A DNA stretch of 64,000 bases from Nocardioides carbamazepini (lineage in GTDB: Bacteria > Actinomycetota > Actinomycetes > Propionibacteriales > Nocardioidaceae), in NCBI RefSeq assembly GCF_024614185.1, contig NZ_JAHTLF010000025.1, positions 186,001 to 250,000 of the forward strand, written 5' to 3'. The translations under genes and the position numbers were made by a program. The number at the start of each line of letters is the position of its first letter. The stretch's first letter is position 1. The notes under the pieces were generated by a model that saw only the letters and a list, made by a program, of their open reading frames with translations, had not been told where the DNA came from and did no database searches. Below, piece by piece: positions 1 through 8,753 of the stretch.

Positions 1-63
1 CTCATCGGGCTGGTCCAGCCGGCCGTCGATGCCCCCCGGATGAAGATCCGGGTCGGGAGCCAT
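1..63 (-). CDS. 5' end of an unidentified gene (cut by window edge)
   Basis: An ATG at 63 on the minus strand opens a frame that stays open to the window edge (begins MAPDPDLHPGGIDGRLD). Only 21 codons are visible and I do not recognise them. It lies downstream of glnR on the same strand, separated by about 300 bases that hold a repeat array. Coding status is inferred only from the open frame and its position. Confidence 0.35.
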   Translation of the reverse strand, partial: MAPDPDLHPGGIDGRLDQPDE

Positions 64-161
64 CCGGTCTCGTTCACGGGACGACCTTAGGGGATGTCTC
101 CCGTGGATGGCGGGCGATCAGACGTGCCGGCCGGGTTCGCGCGGCGCCAAGACTCCGGCAC

Positions 162-346
162 GTTGAGTCGTCACTTCTGACCCGTTGAGTCGTCAGATTC
201 GGCTCGCTCAGCCGTCACTTCTGGCTCTTGCCGGCGACAGCCGGTTCGACGACTCAAGGGGTTCAGATCCGACGACTCGACGGGTCAGAAGTGACGACTC
301 GACAGGTCAGATCCGACGACTCAAGGGGTCAGATCCGACGACTCAA
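162..346. repeat. Array of 22-bp GAGTCGTC units in two orientations (copy 1)
   Basis: About three units of the form TTGAGTCGTCACTTCTGACC run one way (162-230). They are followed, after a short centre, by about five inverted units of the form GACGACTCAAGGGGTCAGAT at 22-base spacing (248-346). The two halves can pair into a long branched hairpin. The array lies about 20 bases past the glnR stop codon and fills most of the 303-base gap between glnR and the next gene; nothing else is seen in that gap. A second array of the same family lies at 34864-35035. A terminator or RNA-stability role is an inference. Confidence 0.85.
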
Positions 347-366
347 GCCTCCCAGTGGGCGGTCGA

Positions 367-1095
367 TCAGACGCCGTGGCGCTCGACCTCGGACGCTGTC
401 GCGGACTCCGTGTCCTTGGTGGGCAGCACGAACCGGTAGCCGACGTTGCGGACGGTGCCGATCAGCGTCTCGTTCTCGGGGCCGAGCTTGGCACGCAGCC
501 GTCGGACGTGGACGTCGACGGTGCGGGTGCCGCCGAAGTAGTCGTAGCCCCAGACCTCCTGCAGCAGCTGCTGGCGGCTGAACACCCGGCCCGGGTGCTG
601 GGCGAGGAACTTGAGGAGCTCGAACTCCTTGAAGGTGAGGTCGAGCGTGCGGCTGCCGACCTTCGCGGTGTAGGTGGCCTCGTCGACGACGACCTCGCCG
701 GAGCGGATCAGGTGGGCGTCGGGGTCCGCGGCGTCGCGGACGGCGGTGAGCCGGCCGATCGCCAGTCGGATCCGGGCCTCGAGCTCGGCCGGTCCGCAGG
801 TGTGCAGGACGACGTCGTCCATGCCCCAGTCGTGATGGACGACGGCGAGGCCGCCCTCGGTCACGACCAGGAGGACCGGGATGTCGGTGCCCGTGGTGCG
901 GATCAGCCGGCACAGGTCGCGGGCGCCGGCGAGGTCCTGCCGTCCGTCGACGAGGAGGAGGTCCGCCGCGGGGGCGTCGAGGAGGGCGCTGCCCTCGGCG
1001 GGCAGGATGCGGACCTGGTGGCCGAGCAGTGCGAGCCCGGGCAGCACCTCCGCCGAGGGCTGCAGGGCGCTGGTCAACAGCAGGAGCGTGCTCAT
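367..1095 (-). CDS. glnR: GlnR, global nitrogen-metabolism regulator (OmpR-type)
   Basis: OmpR/PhoB-type response regulator of 242 residues: an N-terminal receiver-like domain (about 1-115) and a C-terminal winged helix (about 130-225) with the very conserved block LTFKEFELLKFLAQHPGRVF and the recognition region GGTRTVDVHVRRLRAKLG. Its start (MSTLLLLTSALQPSAEVLP) and overall sequence match actinobacterial GlnR, which controls glutamine synthetase, ammonium and nitrate/nitrite genes and acts as an orphan regulator without a partner kinase. The ATG at 1095 is preceded by GAGGAGG. It is divergent from the MoaD-like gene across 126 bases. Identification rests on remembered family sequence and is strong. 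Confidence 0.93.
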   Translation of the reverse strand: MSTLLLLTSALQPSAEVLPGLALLGHQVRILPAEGSALLDAPAADLLLVDGRQDLAGARDLCRLIRTTGTDIPVLLVVTEGGLAVVHHDWGMDDVVLHTCGPAELEARIRLAIGRLTAVRDAADPDAHLIRSGEVVVDEATYTAKVGSRTLDLTFKEFELLKFLAQHPGRVFSRQQLLQEVWGYDYFGGTRTVDVHVRRLRAKLGPENETLIGTVRNVGYRFVLPTKDTESATASEVERHGV

Positions 1096-1221
1096 CTGGC
1101 CTCCTCGCCGGAACCGCCGTGGCAGCACCGAGTCGAGACCGAAACGCACCGTTGGGCCCCGGCCAGTTTTCTGATGGGGCACGATACCGACACAGGCACG
1201 TAATGGGGAAGGGGCGTCGGG

Positions 1222-1497
1222 GTGAGTGAGACGCAGGTCATCCGGGTCCGGTACTGGGCCGCCGCCCGCGCGGCGGCCGGGATCGCGGAGGAGGAGGTCG
1301 TCGTCGCCGGTCCGCTGACGCTCGCCGAGCTGCGGGCCGAGGTGGTCGGGCGCCATCCGGGAACCCGGCTGCCCGAGGTCGTCGGCATCTGCTCGGTGCT
1401 GGTGGGCGAGCGCCCCGTCTCCTCCGAGGATCCGGCCGCGGTGCTGGTCCGCCCGGGGGACACCGTCGAGTTCCTCCCCCCATTCGCCGGAGGGTGA
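1222..1497 (+). CDS. MoaD/ThiS-family sulfur-carrier protein
   Basis: A 91-residue ubiquitin-like sulfur carrier ending in FLPPFAGG. The C-terminal Gly-Gly is the hallmark of MoaD and ThiS, where it is adenylated and turned into a thiocarboxylate that donates sulfur. MoaD (molybdopterin synthase small subunit) fits better than ThiS by length and by the VRYWAAARAAAG start. It begins at a GTG behind GGGG-rich sequence. No other cofactor gene is nearby, so molybdenum cofactor work is inferred from the family. Being next to glnR would suit a role in nitrate reduction. Confidence 0.8.
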   Translation: MSETQVIRVRYWAAARAAAGIAEEEVVVAGPLTLAELRAEVVGRHPGTRLPEVVGICSVLVGERPVSSEDPAAVLVRPGDTVEFLPPFAGG

Positions 1498-1519
1498 GAC
1501 CGCGGCGGTGAGGCGCACC

Positions 1520-1525
1520 TATACT
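1520..1525 (+). promoter_or_regulatory. -10 box setting the start of the polymerase gene
   Basis: TATACT is a near-perfect -10 box ending six bases before the in-frame GTG at 1532. It lies inside the longer open frame that could start at GTG 1508, which argues that the real start is 1532 on a leaderless transcript. Confidence 0.6.
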
Positions 1526-1531
1526 CCCCGG

Positions 1532-2890
1532 GTGCTCGCCTCGCCCCGAAAGCCACGTCCGCCCGGGCGGGTCAGGGCCGACAGCGCGGTGGTGACCCTC
1601 TGCCTGGTGTCGCTGGCGGTGGTGCTCGCGGCCCTGGCGAGCCAGGGCACGATCGCGTTGATCGCGGCCGGTGCCGTCGCCGTCTACGTCCTGCTGCTGG
1701 CGCTCGTCGGTCGCGAGCGCACCGCGATCATCACCCTGATGGGCGCCTTCGCCACCGCGCCCATGTACAAGGGGTTGGCACCCTCGCCGAGCTCGCTGGC
1801 GACGGCCACCGACGGCCTGGTGGCACTCGGCGTGCTCCTGCTCGTCCCGTCGCTCTTCAACAAGCGGATCGAGGTCCCCGGCCTGTTCGCGCTCGGGGTC
1901 ACGGTCGTGTTCGTGATGTCCTCGATCGCATCGGTGGCGTCCCCGGAGCCGGCGAAGAGCTATCTGACCATGATCTTGTGGTTGGGCGTGATGGCCGGAC
2001 TGCCGGCGGTCTTCGCGATCTGGCGGCCCAGTGACTTCGTCATCGATCTGCTGTGCTGGTGCTACGTCTTCGGGCACATGGTCAGCTTCGGCTACGCGAT
2101 GTACTACGGCCCGTCCAACCAGGGCAGGTACGGCGGCCTCGCGACCCACCCGAACTACTTCGCCCAGGGCGGGCTGATCACCTTCTGCGTGCTGCTCTAC
2201 CTGCTCTACCGCCATCGCACCTGGATCGTGCGCACGGTGATCGTCGGCGCCGGCCTGGTGTGCGGCGCGACGATCTACCTCAGCGGGAGCCGGGCGGCGA
2301 TGGTGGTGGCCGCCGTCCTGATCGTGATGATCCCGGTCGTCGAGCGCTCGGCGATCATGGGCTTCATCTACGCGCTCGGAGGGGCGCTGTTCGTCATCGC
2401 GATCCCCATCCTGGTCGACATCAGCGGGGAGACCTCCTCGCTGGGACGGCTGGTGGGGGGCAGCAGCTCGGGCTTCTCCGACCAGGCCCGCGAGCTCGGG
2501 CAGCAGAGCGGCATCGAACGGTTCCTTTCCCATCCGTTCATCGGGACCGGGCTGATCGACCTGTTCGAGATCCACAACATGTACCTGGAGATCGCCGCTG
2601 CCATCGGCGTTTTCGGCCTCGCCGGGTACCTCTGCGTGATTTTCGTGTTCGCGAGGCCATTGTTCAGTGACGTTCCGCATCGTCGGCTGTTGTATGTCGC
2701 GTGGGCCTTCATCGGGTTCGGCGCAACGGTGCCGGGCTTCTACGACCGCAGCATCTGGGTGCCCCTCGCCCTCGGTGCCGTGGCCGTGATGGAGTACCGC
2801 CGAACAACACCCTGGTTCCTGTCCGGACGACCGTCAGGAACGCCCCCCACGGCGCTCGCTCCGGGCGGTGCCGGCCCCCCGAAAGGCTGA
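1532..2890 (+). CDS. O-antigen ligase/polymerase-type membrane protein (Wzy/WaaL fold)
   Basis: About 452 residues with roughly a dozen hydrophobic membrane segments and a long loop between residues about 300 and 350. Motifs of the O-antigen ligase/Wzy superfamily are visible: HPNYFAQGG, LSGSRAAMVVA, and HPFIGTGLIDLF followed by HNMYLEIAAAIGVFG, the usual HN...E end of the large loop. It probably polymerises repeat units at the outer face of the membrane. The C-terminus is a short polar tail. It is followed after 3 bases by an FkbM methyltransferase, so it heads an operon to 4939. GTG 1508 is an alternative start; 1532 is preferred because of the -10 box. Confidence 0.82.
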   Translation: MLASPRKPRPPGRVRADSAVVTLCLVSLAVVLAALASQGTIALIAAGAVAVYVLLLALVGRERTAIITLMGAFATAPMYKGLAPSPSSLATATDGLVALGVLLLVPSLFNKRIEVPGLFALGVTVVFVMSSIASVASPEPAKSYLTMILWLGVMAGLPAVFAIWRPSDFVIDLLCWCYVFGHMVSFGYAMYYGPSNQGRYGGLATHPNYFAQGGLITFCVLLYLLYRHRTWIVRTVIVGAGLVCGATIYLSGSRAAMVVAAVLIVMIPVVERSAIMGFIYALGGALFVIAIPILVDISGETSSLGRLVGGSSSGFSDQARELGQQSGIERFLSHPFIGTGLIDLFEIHNMYLEIAAAIGVFGLAGYLCVIFVFARPLFSDVPHRRLLYVAWAFIGFGATVPGFYDRSIWVPLALGAVAVMEYRRTTPWFLSGRPSGTPPTALAPGGAGPPKG

Positions 2891-2893
2891 TCG

Positions 2894-3721
2894 ATGACGC
2901 TCGTCCGCAGTGGCGCCCACCTGGCCAAGCGCGTACGCCAGACGCCCCAGCTGTTCCGCAACTTCCCGGAGGTGTTCTGGGACCTCGGGACGCACCGGAC
3001 GCGCCTGCGCCGCCAGGAGATGACCTTCCGGATGCGCAACGGGTACGTCGTGACCTGCCCGAACGTCAACGGTGCCCGGTTCCCGCTCTACGAGATCTTC
3101 GCGGACGACGCCTACCACCTGCAGGAGCTCACCTCCGGCGTCGACGCCGACGCGGCCGTGCTGGACGTGGGCGGACAGATCGGCAGCTTCTCGCTGGCGC
3201 TGGCCGAGGTGCTGCCGAAGAGCCGGATCCACGTCTACGAGGCGTCACCGGTCTCGGCGTCGTACATCACCCGCAACGTCGAGGACAACGGCCTCGGTTC
3301 CACGATCACCGTGCACGGCGAGGCCATGGCCGGCGAGCCCGGTGAGTTCACCTTCGTCGACAGCGGGACCGCCAGCGGACACAACGGCCTCACCGCCCCG
3401 GGTTGGATGAAGGAGCAGGGTGCCACCGAGGTGACCGTGCCGGCGCAGTCCTTCGACCGTGCGGTCGCCGACATCGAGGCCGAGGGCCGCTCCGTGCAGA
3501 TCGTGAAGATGGACGTGGAGGGCGCCGAGTACGACATCGTGCTGCGCAGCGCCCCGGCGTCGTGGGCCCAGGTGCGCAAGGTCGTCATGGAGTACCACCC
3601 GGTCGAGGGCCACACGCTCGACGAGCTGCTGGCCTTCTTCGCCGGCGTCGGCCTCGAGCCCGGCCGCCACGACCCGGGCCTGCGCCCCGGCCTGGGGGTC
3701 ATCTGGCTCTCGAGGTCCTGA
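2894..3721 (+). CDS. FkbM-family SAM-dependent methyltransferase
   Basis: 275 residues. SAM-binding motif VLDVGGQIGSFSLALAEVLP, acidic ribose site VYEAS, and the FkbM signature KMDVEGAEYDIVL near residue 205. FkbM proteins usually O-methylate sugars or polyketides; here a sugar hydroxyl of the surface polysaccharide is the likely target. It sits 3 bases behind the polymerase gene and 6 bases before a GT61 glycosyltransferase, so co-transcription is almost certain. Which hydroxyl is methylated cannot be read from the sequence. Confidence 0.85.
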   Translation: MTLVRSGAHLAKRVRQTPQLFRNFPEVFWDLGTHRTRLRRQEMTFRMRNGYVVTCPNVNGARFPLYEIFADDAYHLQELTSGVDADAAVLDVGGQIGSFSLALAEVLPKSRIHVYEASPVSASYITRNVEDNGLGSTITVHGEAMAGEPGEFTFVDSGTASGHNGLTAPGWMKEQGATEVTVPAQSFDRAVADIEAEGRSVQIVKMDVEGAEYDIVLRSAPASWAQVRKVVMEYHPVEGHTLDELLAFFAGVGLEPGRHDPGLRPGLGVIWLSRS

Positions 3722-3727
3722 ACCTCC

Positions 3728-4939
3728 GTGAGCCGACTGCCGTCACAGCTGCAGCCGCTCTGGCCGATCGTCAAGCGCGGGCATCGCTGGGGTGCCCGGG
3801 TGGTGGGTGCCGCCGGCCGCCGCACGGTCGGGCCCGCGCGCGGACTGCCGCGCACCGGCAGCGACCGGTCCCGGGAGACCGCGCTGCTGGAGCCTGCCAC
3901 GACCCGGGTCCTCCCCGTGGGCGACGCCTTCACGGTGCGGCGGACCCCGCCCGCCGGTGAGCCGTCGGGGCACTGGTACTTCGCGGACCGCCTGGAGCAG
4001 CAGGTGCCCGAGCGCTTCGTCCTGGAGCTGACCGAGGGGCGGCTCCAGGGCCGACACGCCGCGGTCGTGACCTCCGGGGGTGTGCTCGACCTGGAGACCA
4101 GCCACTACTTCGACATCGCCGGCTGGCGTGAGCACCCGGTGTTCTGGAACCCACGGCCGCGCCCGGCCGAGCGGGTGGACGGCACCGTGGCGGTCCTCGC
4201 CGCCCGCGGCACGGGCCACAACTACTACCACTTCCTCATCGACGCGCTCCCGCGGCTGGCGATGCTCGATGCGGCCGACCCCGGCCTGCGGCCGGATCGG
4301 TGGGTGGTCGACACCGCCACGCGCTACCAGCGCGAGCTGATCGCGATGCTCGGGCTCGACGGCGACCGCCTGGTCGCGCCCGGCCCCGGCTTCTCGCTGC
4401 AGGCCCGTCGCCTCCTCGTGCCCTCCCTGCCCAACGTGAGCACCCTCGTCTCGCCCGAGACCAGCGCCTGGCTGCGGGACCGGCTGCCGCCGACCGGTGC
4501 CACGAGCGGCCTCCCGGAGCGCCTCTACGTCACCCGCGGCACGACTCCGAACACGCGACGGATGGTGCAGGAGGAGGCCGTCGTCGCGCTGCTGCGCCGA
4601 CGCGGCTTCGCGGTCGTGGATCCCGGGAAGCTCAGCGTCCAGGAGCAGATCGACCACTTCGCCGCGGCGCGGGTCGTGGTGGCCCCCCACGGCGCGGCGC
4701 TGACCAACCTCGTGTTCGCGCGCGATGGTGTGCGGGTGCTCGAGTTCTTCGCGCCGACCTATCTCAACGGCGGCTACTGGTCGATCGTCGGCAACATCGC
4801 GGGGAGCCGCTACCGGTACGTCGTCGCCGACGGCCCCCGCGCGACGCGCGCGGGGCGTCCACAACGGGGCGTGATGGACGACATCGACCTCGGGCCCGCG
4901 CGGGTCGACGAGGCCTTGGAGCAGCTCCTCGCCGACTGA
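3728..4939 (+). CDS. Glycosyltransferase family 61 (DUF563)
   Basis: 403 residues, GTG start. It contains the GT61 landmarks GTGHNYYHFLIDALPRL (about residue 161), RLYVTRG (about 263) and VVVAPHGAALTNLVF (about 317). The second and third form the nucleotide-sugar end of the fold. Bacterial GT61 enzymes act in capsule and exopolysaccharide assembly, often on xylose or similar sugars. Third gene of the 1532-4939 operon. The N-terminal 40 residues are basic with no clear membrane segment. Donor and acceptor unknown. Confidence 0.83.
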   Translation: MSRLPSQLQPLWPIVKRGHRWGARVVGAAGRRTVGPARGLPRTGSDRSRETALLEPATTRVLPVGDAFTVRRTPPAGEPSGHWYFADRLEQQVPERFVLELTEGRLQGRHAAVVTSGGVLDLETSHYFDIAGWREHPVFWNPRPRPAERVDGTVAVLAARGTGHNYYHFLIDALPRLAMLDAADPGLRPDRWVVDTATRYQRELIAMLGLDGDRLVAPGPGFSLQARRLLVPSLPNVSTLVSPETSAWLRDRLPPTGATSGLPERLYVTRGTTPNTRRMVQEEAVVALLRRRGFAVVDPGKLSVQEQIDHFAAARVVVAPHGAALTNLVFARDGVRVLEFFAPTYLNGGYWSIVGNIAGSRYRYVVADGPRATRAGRPQRGVMDDIDLGPARVDEALEQLLAD

Positions 4940-4994
4940 TGGCGCCTCGCCCCATCGCTCGCCCGCTGGATCTCGCCGTGCCGATCGGCGCGGT

Positions 4995-5030
4995 CGAGGA
5001 GTGAACGGCGAGGAGTGAACGGCGAGGAGT
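4995..5030. repeat. 14-bp tandem repeat, 2.6 copies
   Basis: The unit CGAGGAGTGAACGG repeats at 4995, 5009 and, partially, 5023, ending at the stop codon of the minus-strand sugar transferase. It lies in the 90-base gap between two convergent genes and is most likely a replication-slippage product. Confidence 0.75.
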
Positions 5031-5749
5031 CAGGCGACCTCGGTGTTGTCGGCGCGCGGGGAGGCGTGCTCGTCGAGGGCGACCACGGCGCGCGAGCCGC
5101 TGTTGCGGGCGATGAGGTCCATGACCTCCCCGTAGCTCAGCGACGGCTTGAGGTGGGCGACGATCAGGACCGTGCGGAGCAGGATCGTGAAGTCGAGCCG
5201 CAGCCGGTAGCCGTCGAGGACGGCGTGGCAGTAGGCGCCCTCGATGCGCAGCCGCTCCGAGTCGGTGAGGGCGTCGCGACCGACCAGCTGGGCCGGGCCG
5301 GTGAGGCCGGCCGCGGTGAGGAACCGGTCGCCGGCGTAGGAGTACTCGTCGAGCAGCGCGTTCATCACGTTGGTGGGCAGCGGCCGGTTGCCGACGATGC
5401 TCATCTTGCCGCTCAGCACGTGGACGAGTTGGGGGATCTCGGTCAGGCCGCACCGCTCGAGGAGCCGGCCGGCCCGGGTGTAGAGGGGCGAGTCCGGGGC
5501 GATGTTGAGGAAGCGGGTGTTGGTGACCGGCACGGTGTCGCGGTTGACCAGCTTGTCGGCGTTCTTGACCATCGTCCGGAACTTCACGACCTTGGTGGGA
5601 TCGCCGCTCCCGACGAGGCGGTTGGACCGGTAGAACACCGGCCGCCCCGCGGTGAGCAGGATCAGCAGCGCGCCGCCCACCACGGCTGGCAGCCACACCA
5701 CGGCAGCCAGGCTGACCACGACCACGTCGAACACCCGCTTGATGTGCAT
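5030..5749 (-). CDS. Initiating sugar-phosphate transferase (bacterial sugar transferase family)
   Basis: 239 residues of the WcaJ/WbaP-type catalytic domain: start MHIKRVFDVVVV, one hydrophobic segment (about 8-33), then KFRTMVKNAD, GLTEIPQLVHVLSGKMSIVG and NRPLP. These enzymes transfer a sugar-1-phosphate from a UDP-sugar to undecaprenyl phosphate at the inner face of the membrane and so start repeat-unit synthesis. It is the short form without the four extra N-terminal membrane segments. The usual LDELPQ is LTEIPQ here. It is the last gene of a four-gene minus-strand operon (8674 to 5030), 3 bases behind the preceding gene. Confidence 0.9.
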   Translation of the reverse strand: MHIKRVFDVVVVSLAAVVWLPAVVGGALLILLTAGRPVFYRSNRLVGSGDPTKVVKFRTMVKNADKLVNRDTVPVTNTRFLNIAPDSPLYTRAGRLLERCGLTEIPQLVHVLSGKMSIVGNRPLPTNVMNALLDEYSYAGDRFLTAAGLTGPAQLVGRDALTDSERLRIEGAYCHAVLDGYRLRLDFTILLRTVLIVAHLKPSLSYGEVMDLIARNSGSRAVVALDEHASPRADNTEVA

Positions 5750-5752
5750 TCG

Positions 5753-6490
5753 CTACTCCCGTGCTCTTCCGGTCGACCCGCTGTCCCTAGCGCCCCCCAG
5801 CGCGCCGCGGTCTCGTCCCGATGAGAGACTCAACGAGCGGAATGCGAAAGAGATACTCCTCACGGCCAGCCAAATTCGTGCGTCCGCTCCGACCGTCCGT
5901 CCGGCGGGCCGTAGGCCGGGGTCGAGCGCGATCCGCGCCAGCCGTTCGTACGACGCGTGGAGGCGGTGCCACGGCGGTCCGCCCCGGCCCGGCCGCAGCC
6001 GCCCGGGATAGAGGACCGCGAGCCGGCCCCCGGTCCGCGTGACCCGTTGCTGGAGCAGCTCCTCGAGCAGGCACTTCCAGCCGCCGTAGTAGCGGCGGTC
6101 GTCTCCCGGGGCGAGCGCGATGACGGTCGAGACCAGCACCACCTCGACGGGACGGCCACAGGCCAGCACCTCGTCGACATAGCCGAGGTCGCGGCGCACC
6201 GTGGCGAGATCGGCGTCGAAGTCGGGCTCCAGCGGGTGGACCGGGCCGAGGGCCGCGACGACGAGGCGGACCGGCCCGTCCCCGAGGGCGCGGACCCGAT
6301 CGGCGAGCTCGCCTGCCGAGGCGTCGACGATGTCGGCCGCCGCGAGCCCGGTCGCCGCGGCGACCGCTCCCACGTCCGCCGGGTCGCGCGCGACGGCGAG
6401 CAGGGGGGAGCCGCGGCGGTCGTCGACGACGGCCCGGCCCAGTCGGGTCTTCGGGCCGAGGAGGACGGTCGCACCGGTGAGCCGACTCAC
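5753..6490 (-). CDS. SDR-like NAD(P)-binding protein of the polysaccharide locus
   Basis: 245 residues starting at a GTG that overlaps the stop of the upstream glycosyltransferase. The middle reads like a short-chain dehydrogenase: VEVVLVSTVIAL (strand ending in Ser) followed by YYGGWKCLLEELL, which gives a YxxxK pair. The N-terminal nucleotide loop is unusual (LLGPKTRLGRAVV instead of TGxxGxxG). It may be a diverged sugar epimerase/reductase or may have lost cofactor binding. The operon puts it with the initiating transferase and a GT4 enzyme. No substrate can be named. Confidence 0.62.
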   Translation of the reverse strand: MSRLTGATVLLGPKTRLGRAVVDDRRGSPLLAVARDPADVGAVAAATGLAAADIVDASAGELADRVRALGDGPVRLVVAALGPVHPLEPDFDADLATVRRDLGYVDEVLACGRPVEVVLVSTVIALAPGDDRRYYGGWKCLLEELLQQRVTRTGGRLAVLYPGRLRPGRGGPPWHRLHASYERLARIALDPGLRPAGRTVGADARIWLAVRSISFAFRSLSLSSGRDRGALGGARDSGSTGRARE

Positions 6491-7677
6491 CGACCGGCCT
6501 GACCCAGGATGGTCTCGAACCGGTCGGCACACCCGGACAGGGCGAACTCCTGCTCCGCGAGGTCGCGTGACGCCTCGCCCAGCTCCTCGCGCAGTTCCGC
6601 ATCGGCGACGACCCGGGCGACCCAGGCGGCTGCCTCCGGCAGGGACCGGGCGTCGGGAGCGACCACAGCGCCACCGGCCTTGGTGATCAGGGTGGAGGCG
6701 AGGTTCTCGCTGGGCATCATGCCCAGCACCGGGCGCCCCGCGCACAGGTAGGAGAGCGTCTTGGACGGCACCGAGAAGGCACCCGCCTGCTTGTCGAGCA
6801 GGACGACGAGGACGTCGCCGGAGCCGAGCACCTCGGACAGCCGCTCGTAGGGCTGGAAGGGGAGCAGGGTGACCGGTACGTCGAGGCGCCGGGCCTCCTG
6901 CCGGATCACCTCGATCGCCGGGCCCTCGTTGACGACCACGAGGCGCACCGGCCGGCCCGCGTCGATGACCTGGCGGGCCAGGCCGACCAGCAGGGTCGGG
7001 TCGTGCTTGAGCCCGAGGGTGCCGGAGTAGAGCAGCGTCGCCGTGTCGTCGAGCGCCTGCTCCGCGGCCCAGCTGTTGGCGCGCGGCACCGGCACGATCT
7101 CGTCGAGCGGTGCCCAGTTGGGGATCACGGTGACCTTGTCCGCCGTCCCCCACTCCTCGTGGACGGGGACGAACGACGGCGCGATCACCACGATCGCGGC
7201 TGCGCGGCGCGAGACCCATCGCTCGGCGACGCTGAAGGCGGTGGCGACGATCCGGAACAGCCCGCCCAGCTTGTCGCCGGCGAAGGACTTCACCGCGACG
7301 GCGTACACGTCCTGGTGCCACAGCACCCACGGCCGTCGCATCAGGGCCATGCCCAGCGCGAACACCACCAGCGTGGGGATCTGTGCGTTGGACAGCATCG
7401 CCGTCCGGGCACCCGTACGACGCACCTGGCGCAGCAGCTGCCAGCCGACGACCGCCTCGATCAGGACCCGCTTGGCGAACTTGTCCTTGGCGATCGGGGT
7501 GGTCGGGCCGACCGGGTCGAAGACCAGGGTCTCGCCCGGCTCGGCGCTCAGGTGCCCCTTGCCGGACACCCAGCCCGGGCAGAAAGAGTGGGTGACGGTG
7601 TGCCCCCGCCGGGCGAGCTCGCGGCTGAGCTCGACCTGGAACGGGTGGCCCGAGTAGTCGTGGACGAGGATGCGCAC
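6487..7677 (-). CDS. Glycosyltransferase family 4
   Basis: 396 residues, GT-B fold. The N-terminal half begins RILVHDYSGHPFQVELSREL, as in WbuB-type fucosaminyltransferases. The C-terminal half has YSGTLGLKHDPTLLVGLA (donor-domain start), the E/D region LPFQPYERLSEVLGSGDVLVVLL and the donor-binding SVPSKTLSYLCAGRPVLGMM. It probably adds the second sugar to the lipid-linked primer. It starts at a GTG at 7677, 13 bases behind the epimerase gene, and overlaps the SDR-like gene by 4 bases. Confidence 0.85.
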   Translation of the reverse strand: MRILVHDYSGHPFQVELSRELARRGHTVTHSFCPGWVSGKGHLSAEPGETLVFDPVGPTTPIAKDKFAKRVLIEAVVGWQLLRQVRRTGARTAMLSNAQIPTLVVFALGMALMRRPWVLWHQDVYAVAVKSFAGDKLGGLFRIVATAFSVAERWVSRRAAAIVVIAPSFVPVHEEWGTADKVTVIPNWAPLDEIVPVPRANSWAAEQALDDTATLLYSGTLGLKHDPTLLVGLARQVIDAGRPVRLVVVNEGPAIEVIRQEARRLDVPVTLLPFQPYERLSEVLGSGDVLVVLLDKQAGAFSVPSKTLSYLCAGRPVLGMMPSENLASTLITKAGGAVVAPDARSLPEAAAWVARVVADAELREELGEASRDLAEQEFALSGCADRFETILGQAGR

Positions 7678-7690
7678 GTCGGGGGAGTGC

Positions 7691-8674
7691 TCAGCCCTGG
7701 GCGCGCTTGACCTGGTCGTAGACCCAGGCGTAGGTCTTGGCCAGGCCGTCGGCGAGGCTGATCGACGGCTCCCAGCCGAAGACCTCGTTGATCATCGTGT
7801 TGTCGGAGTTGCGGCCGCGCACCCCCTGTGGCGCGGAGAGGTCGTACTTCCGCTCGCACTTGATGCCGGCGATCTCCTCGACGATCGAGTAGAGCTGGTT
7901 GATCGAGACCAGCTCGGCCGAGCCCAGGTTGATCGGGTCCTCGAGGTCGCTCGCGAGGATCATCTGCGAGCCCCGCACGCAGTCGTCGATGTACATGAAG
8001 CTGCGGGTCTGCTCGCCGTCGCCCCAGATCTCGAGCTCGTGCCTGCCGGAGATGACCGCCTCGGCGATCTTGCGGCACACCGCGGCGGGCGCCTTCTCGC
8101 GGCCACCGGTCCAGGTGCCCTCGGGGCCGTAGACGTTGTGGTAGCGGGCGGTGCGGGTGATCAGGCCGAAGTCCTCGGTGAAGTGCCGGGCCATGCGCTC
8201 GCTGAAGAGCTTCTCCCAGCCGTAGCCGTCCTCCGGCATCGCCGGGTAGGCGTCGGCCTCCCGCAGGGCGGTGACCGCGGTGTCCGTCTGCTTGTCGGCC
8301 GCGTAGACGCAGGCCGAGGAGGAGTAGAAGTAGCGCTCGACGTCGTACTTCTTGGCGGCCTGGAGCATGTGCGTGCTGGTGAGCACCGTCAGCATGCACA
8401 GGGCCTTGTTGTTCTCGATGAAGCCCATGCCGCCCATGTCCGCAGCGAGCATGTAGACCTCGCGCGCACCGGCGGTCGCGGCCTCGGCGGCGTCGAGGAG
8501 GGAGAGGTCGGCCTCGAGGTTCTCGGCGTCGGGGTGGACCTGGTACCACTCGTCGGTCGGCTTCACGTCGACCACGCGCACGGACTTGCCCTGGGCCAGC
8601 AGGTCGGCTGCGAGGTGGCCCCCGATGAAGCCTCCACCGCCAGCGACCAGCACGTCTACAGGCCGAGCCGTCAT
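7691..8674 (-). CDS. GDP-mannose 3,5-epimerase-like nucleotide-sugar epimerase
   Basis: 327 residues, extended SDR family. Rossmann loop GGGGFIGGHL at the N-terminus, ADMGGMGFIENNKA (about 81-94), SSSACVYA, catalytic YGWEK (YxxxK), and HNVYGPEGTWTGGREKAPAA. The MGGMGF and GGREKAPAA stretches are the most recognisable features of GDP-mannose 3,5-epimerase, which makes GDP-L-galactose/L-gulose in plants; bacterial relatives act on GDP-sugars in polysaccharide loci. AAAGGAG precedes the ATG. First gene of the 8674-5030 operon. With gmd at 11708 it suggests GDP-mannose-derived sugars. The exact product is uncertain. Confidence 0.8.
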   Translation of the reverse strand: MTARPVDVLVAGGGGFIGGHLAADLLAQGKSVRVVDVKPTDEWYQVHPDAENLEADLSLLDAAEAATAGAREVYMLAADMGGMGFIENNKALCMLTVLTSTHMLQAAKKYDVERYFYSSSACVYAADKQTDTAVTALREADAYPAMPEDGYGWEKLFSERMARHFTEDFGLITRTARYHNVYGPEGTWTGGREKAPAAVCRKIAEAVISGRHELEIWGDGEQTRSFMYIDDCVRGSQMILASDLEDPINLGSAELVSINQLYSIVEEIAGIKCERKYDLSAPQGVRGRNSDNTMINEVFGWEPSISLADGLAKTYAWVYDQVKRAQG

Positions 8675-8753
8675 GTTCCCTCACTCCTTTACGTTTCAGC
8701 CCCCCAGCTGCATGCGGATCTCAACGACCCAGGGGCTTCGACGTCACGGGACC

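Noticed and set aside
1096..1221. GlnR-binding box in the glnR/MoaD divergent gap
   Set aside because: I searched for GTnAC-n6-GaAAC-like pairs and found no convincing one.
1508..1531. GTG 1508 as start of the polymerase gene
   Set aside because: The eight extra codons overlap a strong -10 box; the in-frame GTG 1532 at leaderless distance fits better. Not fully excluded.
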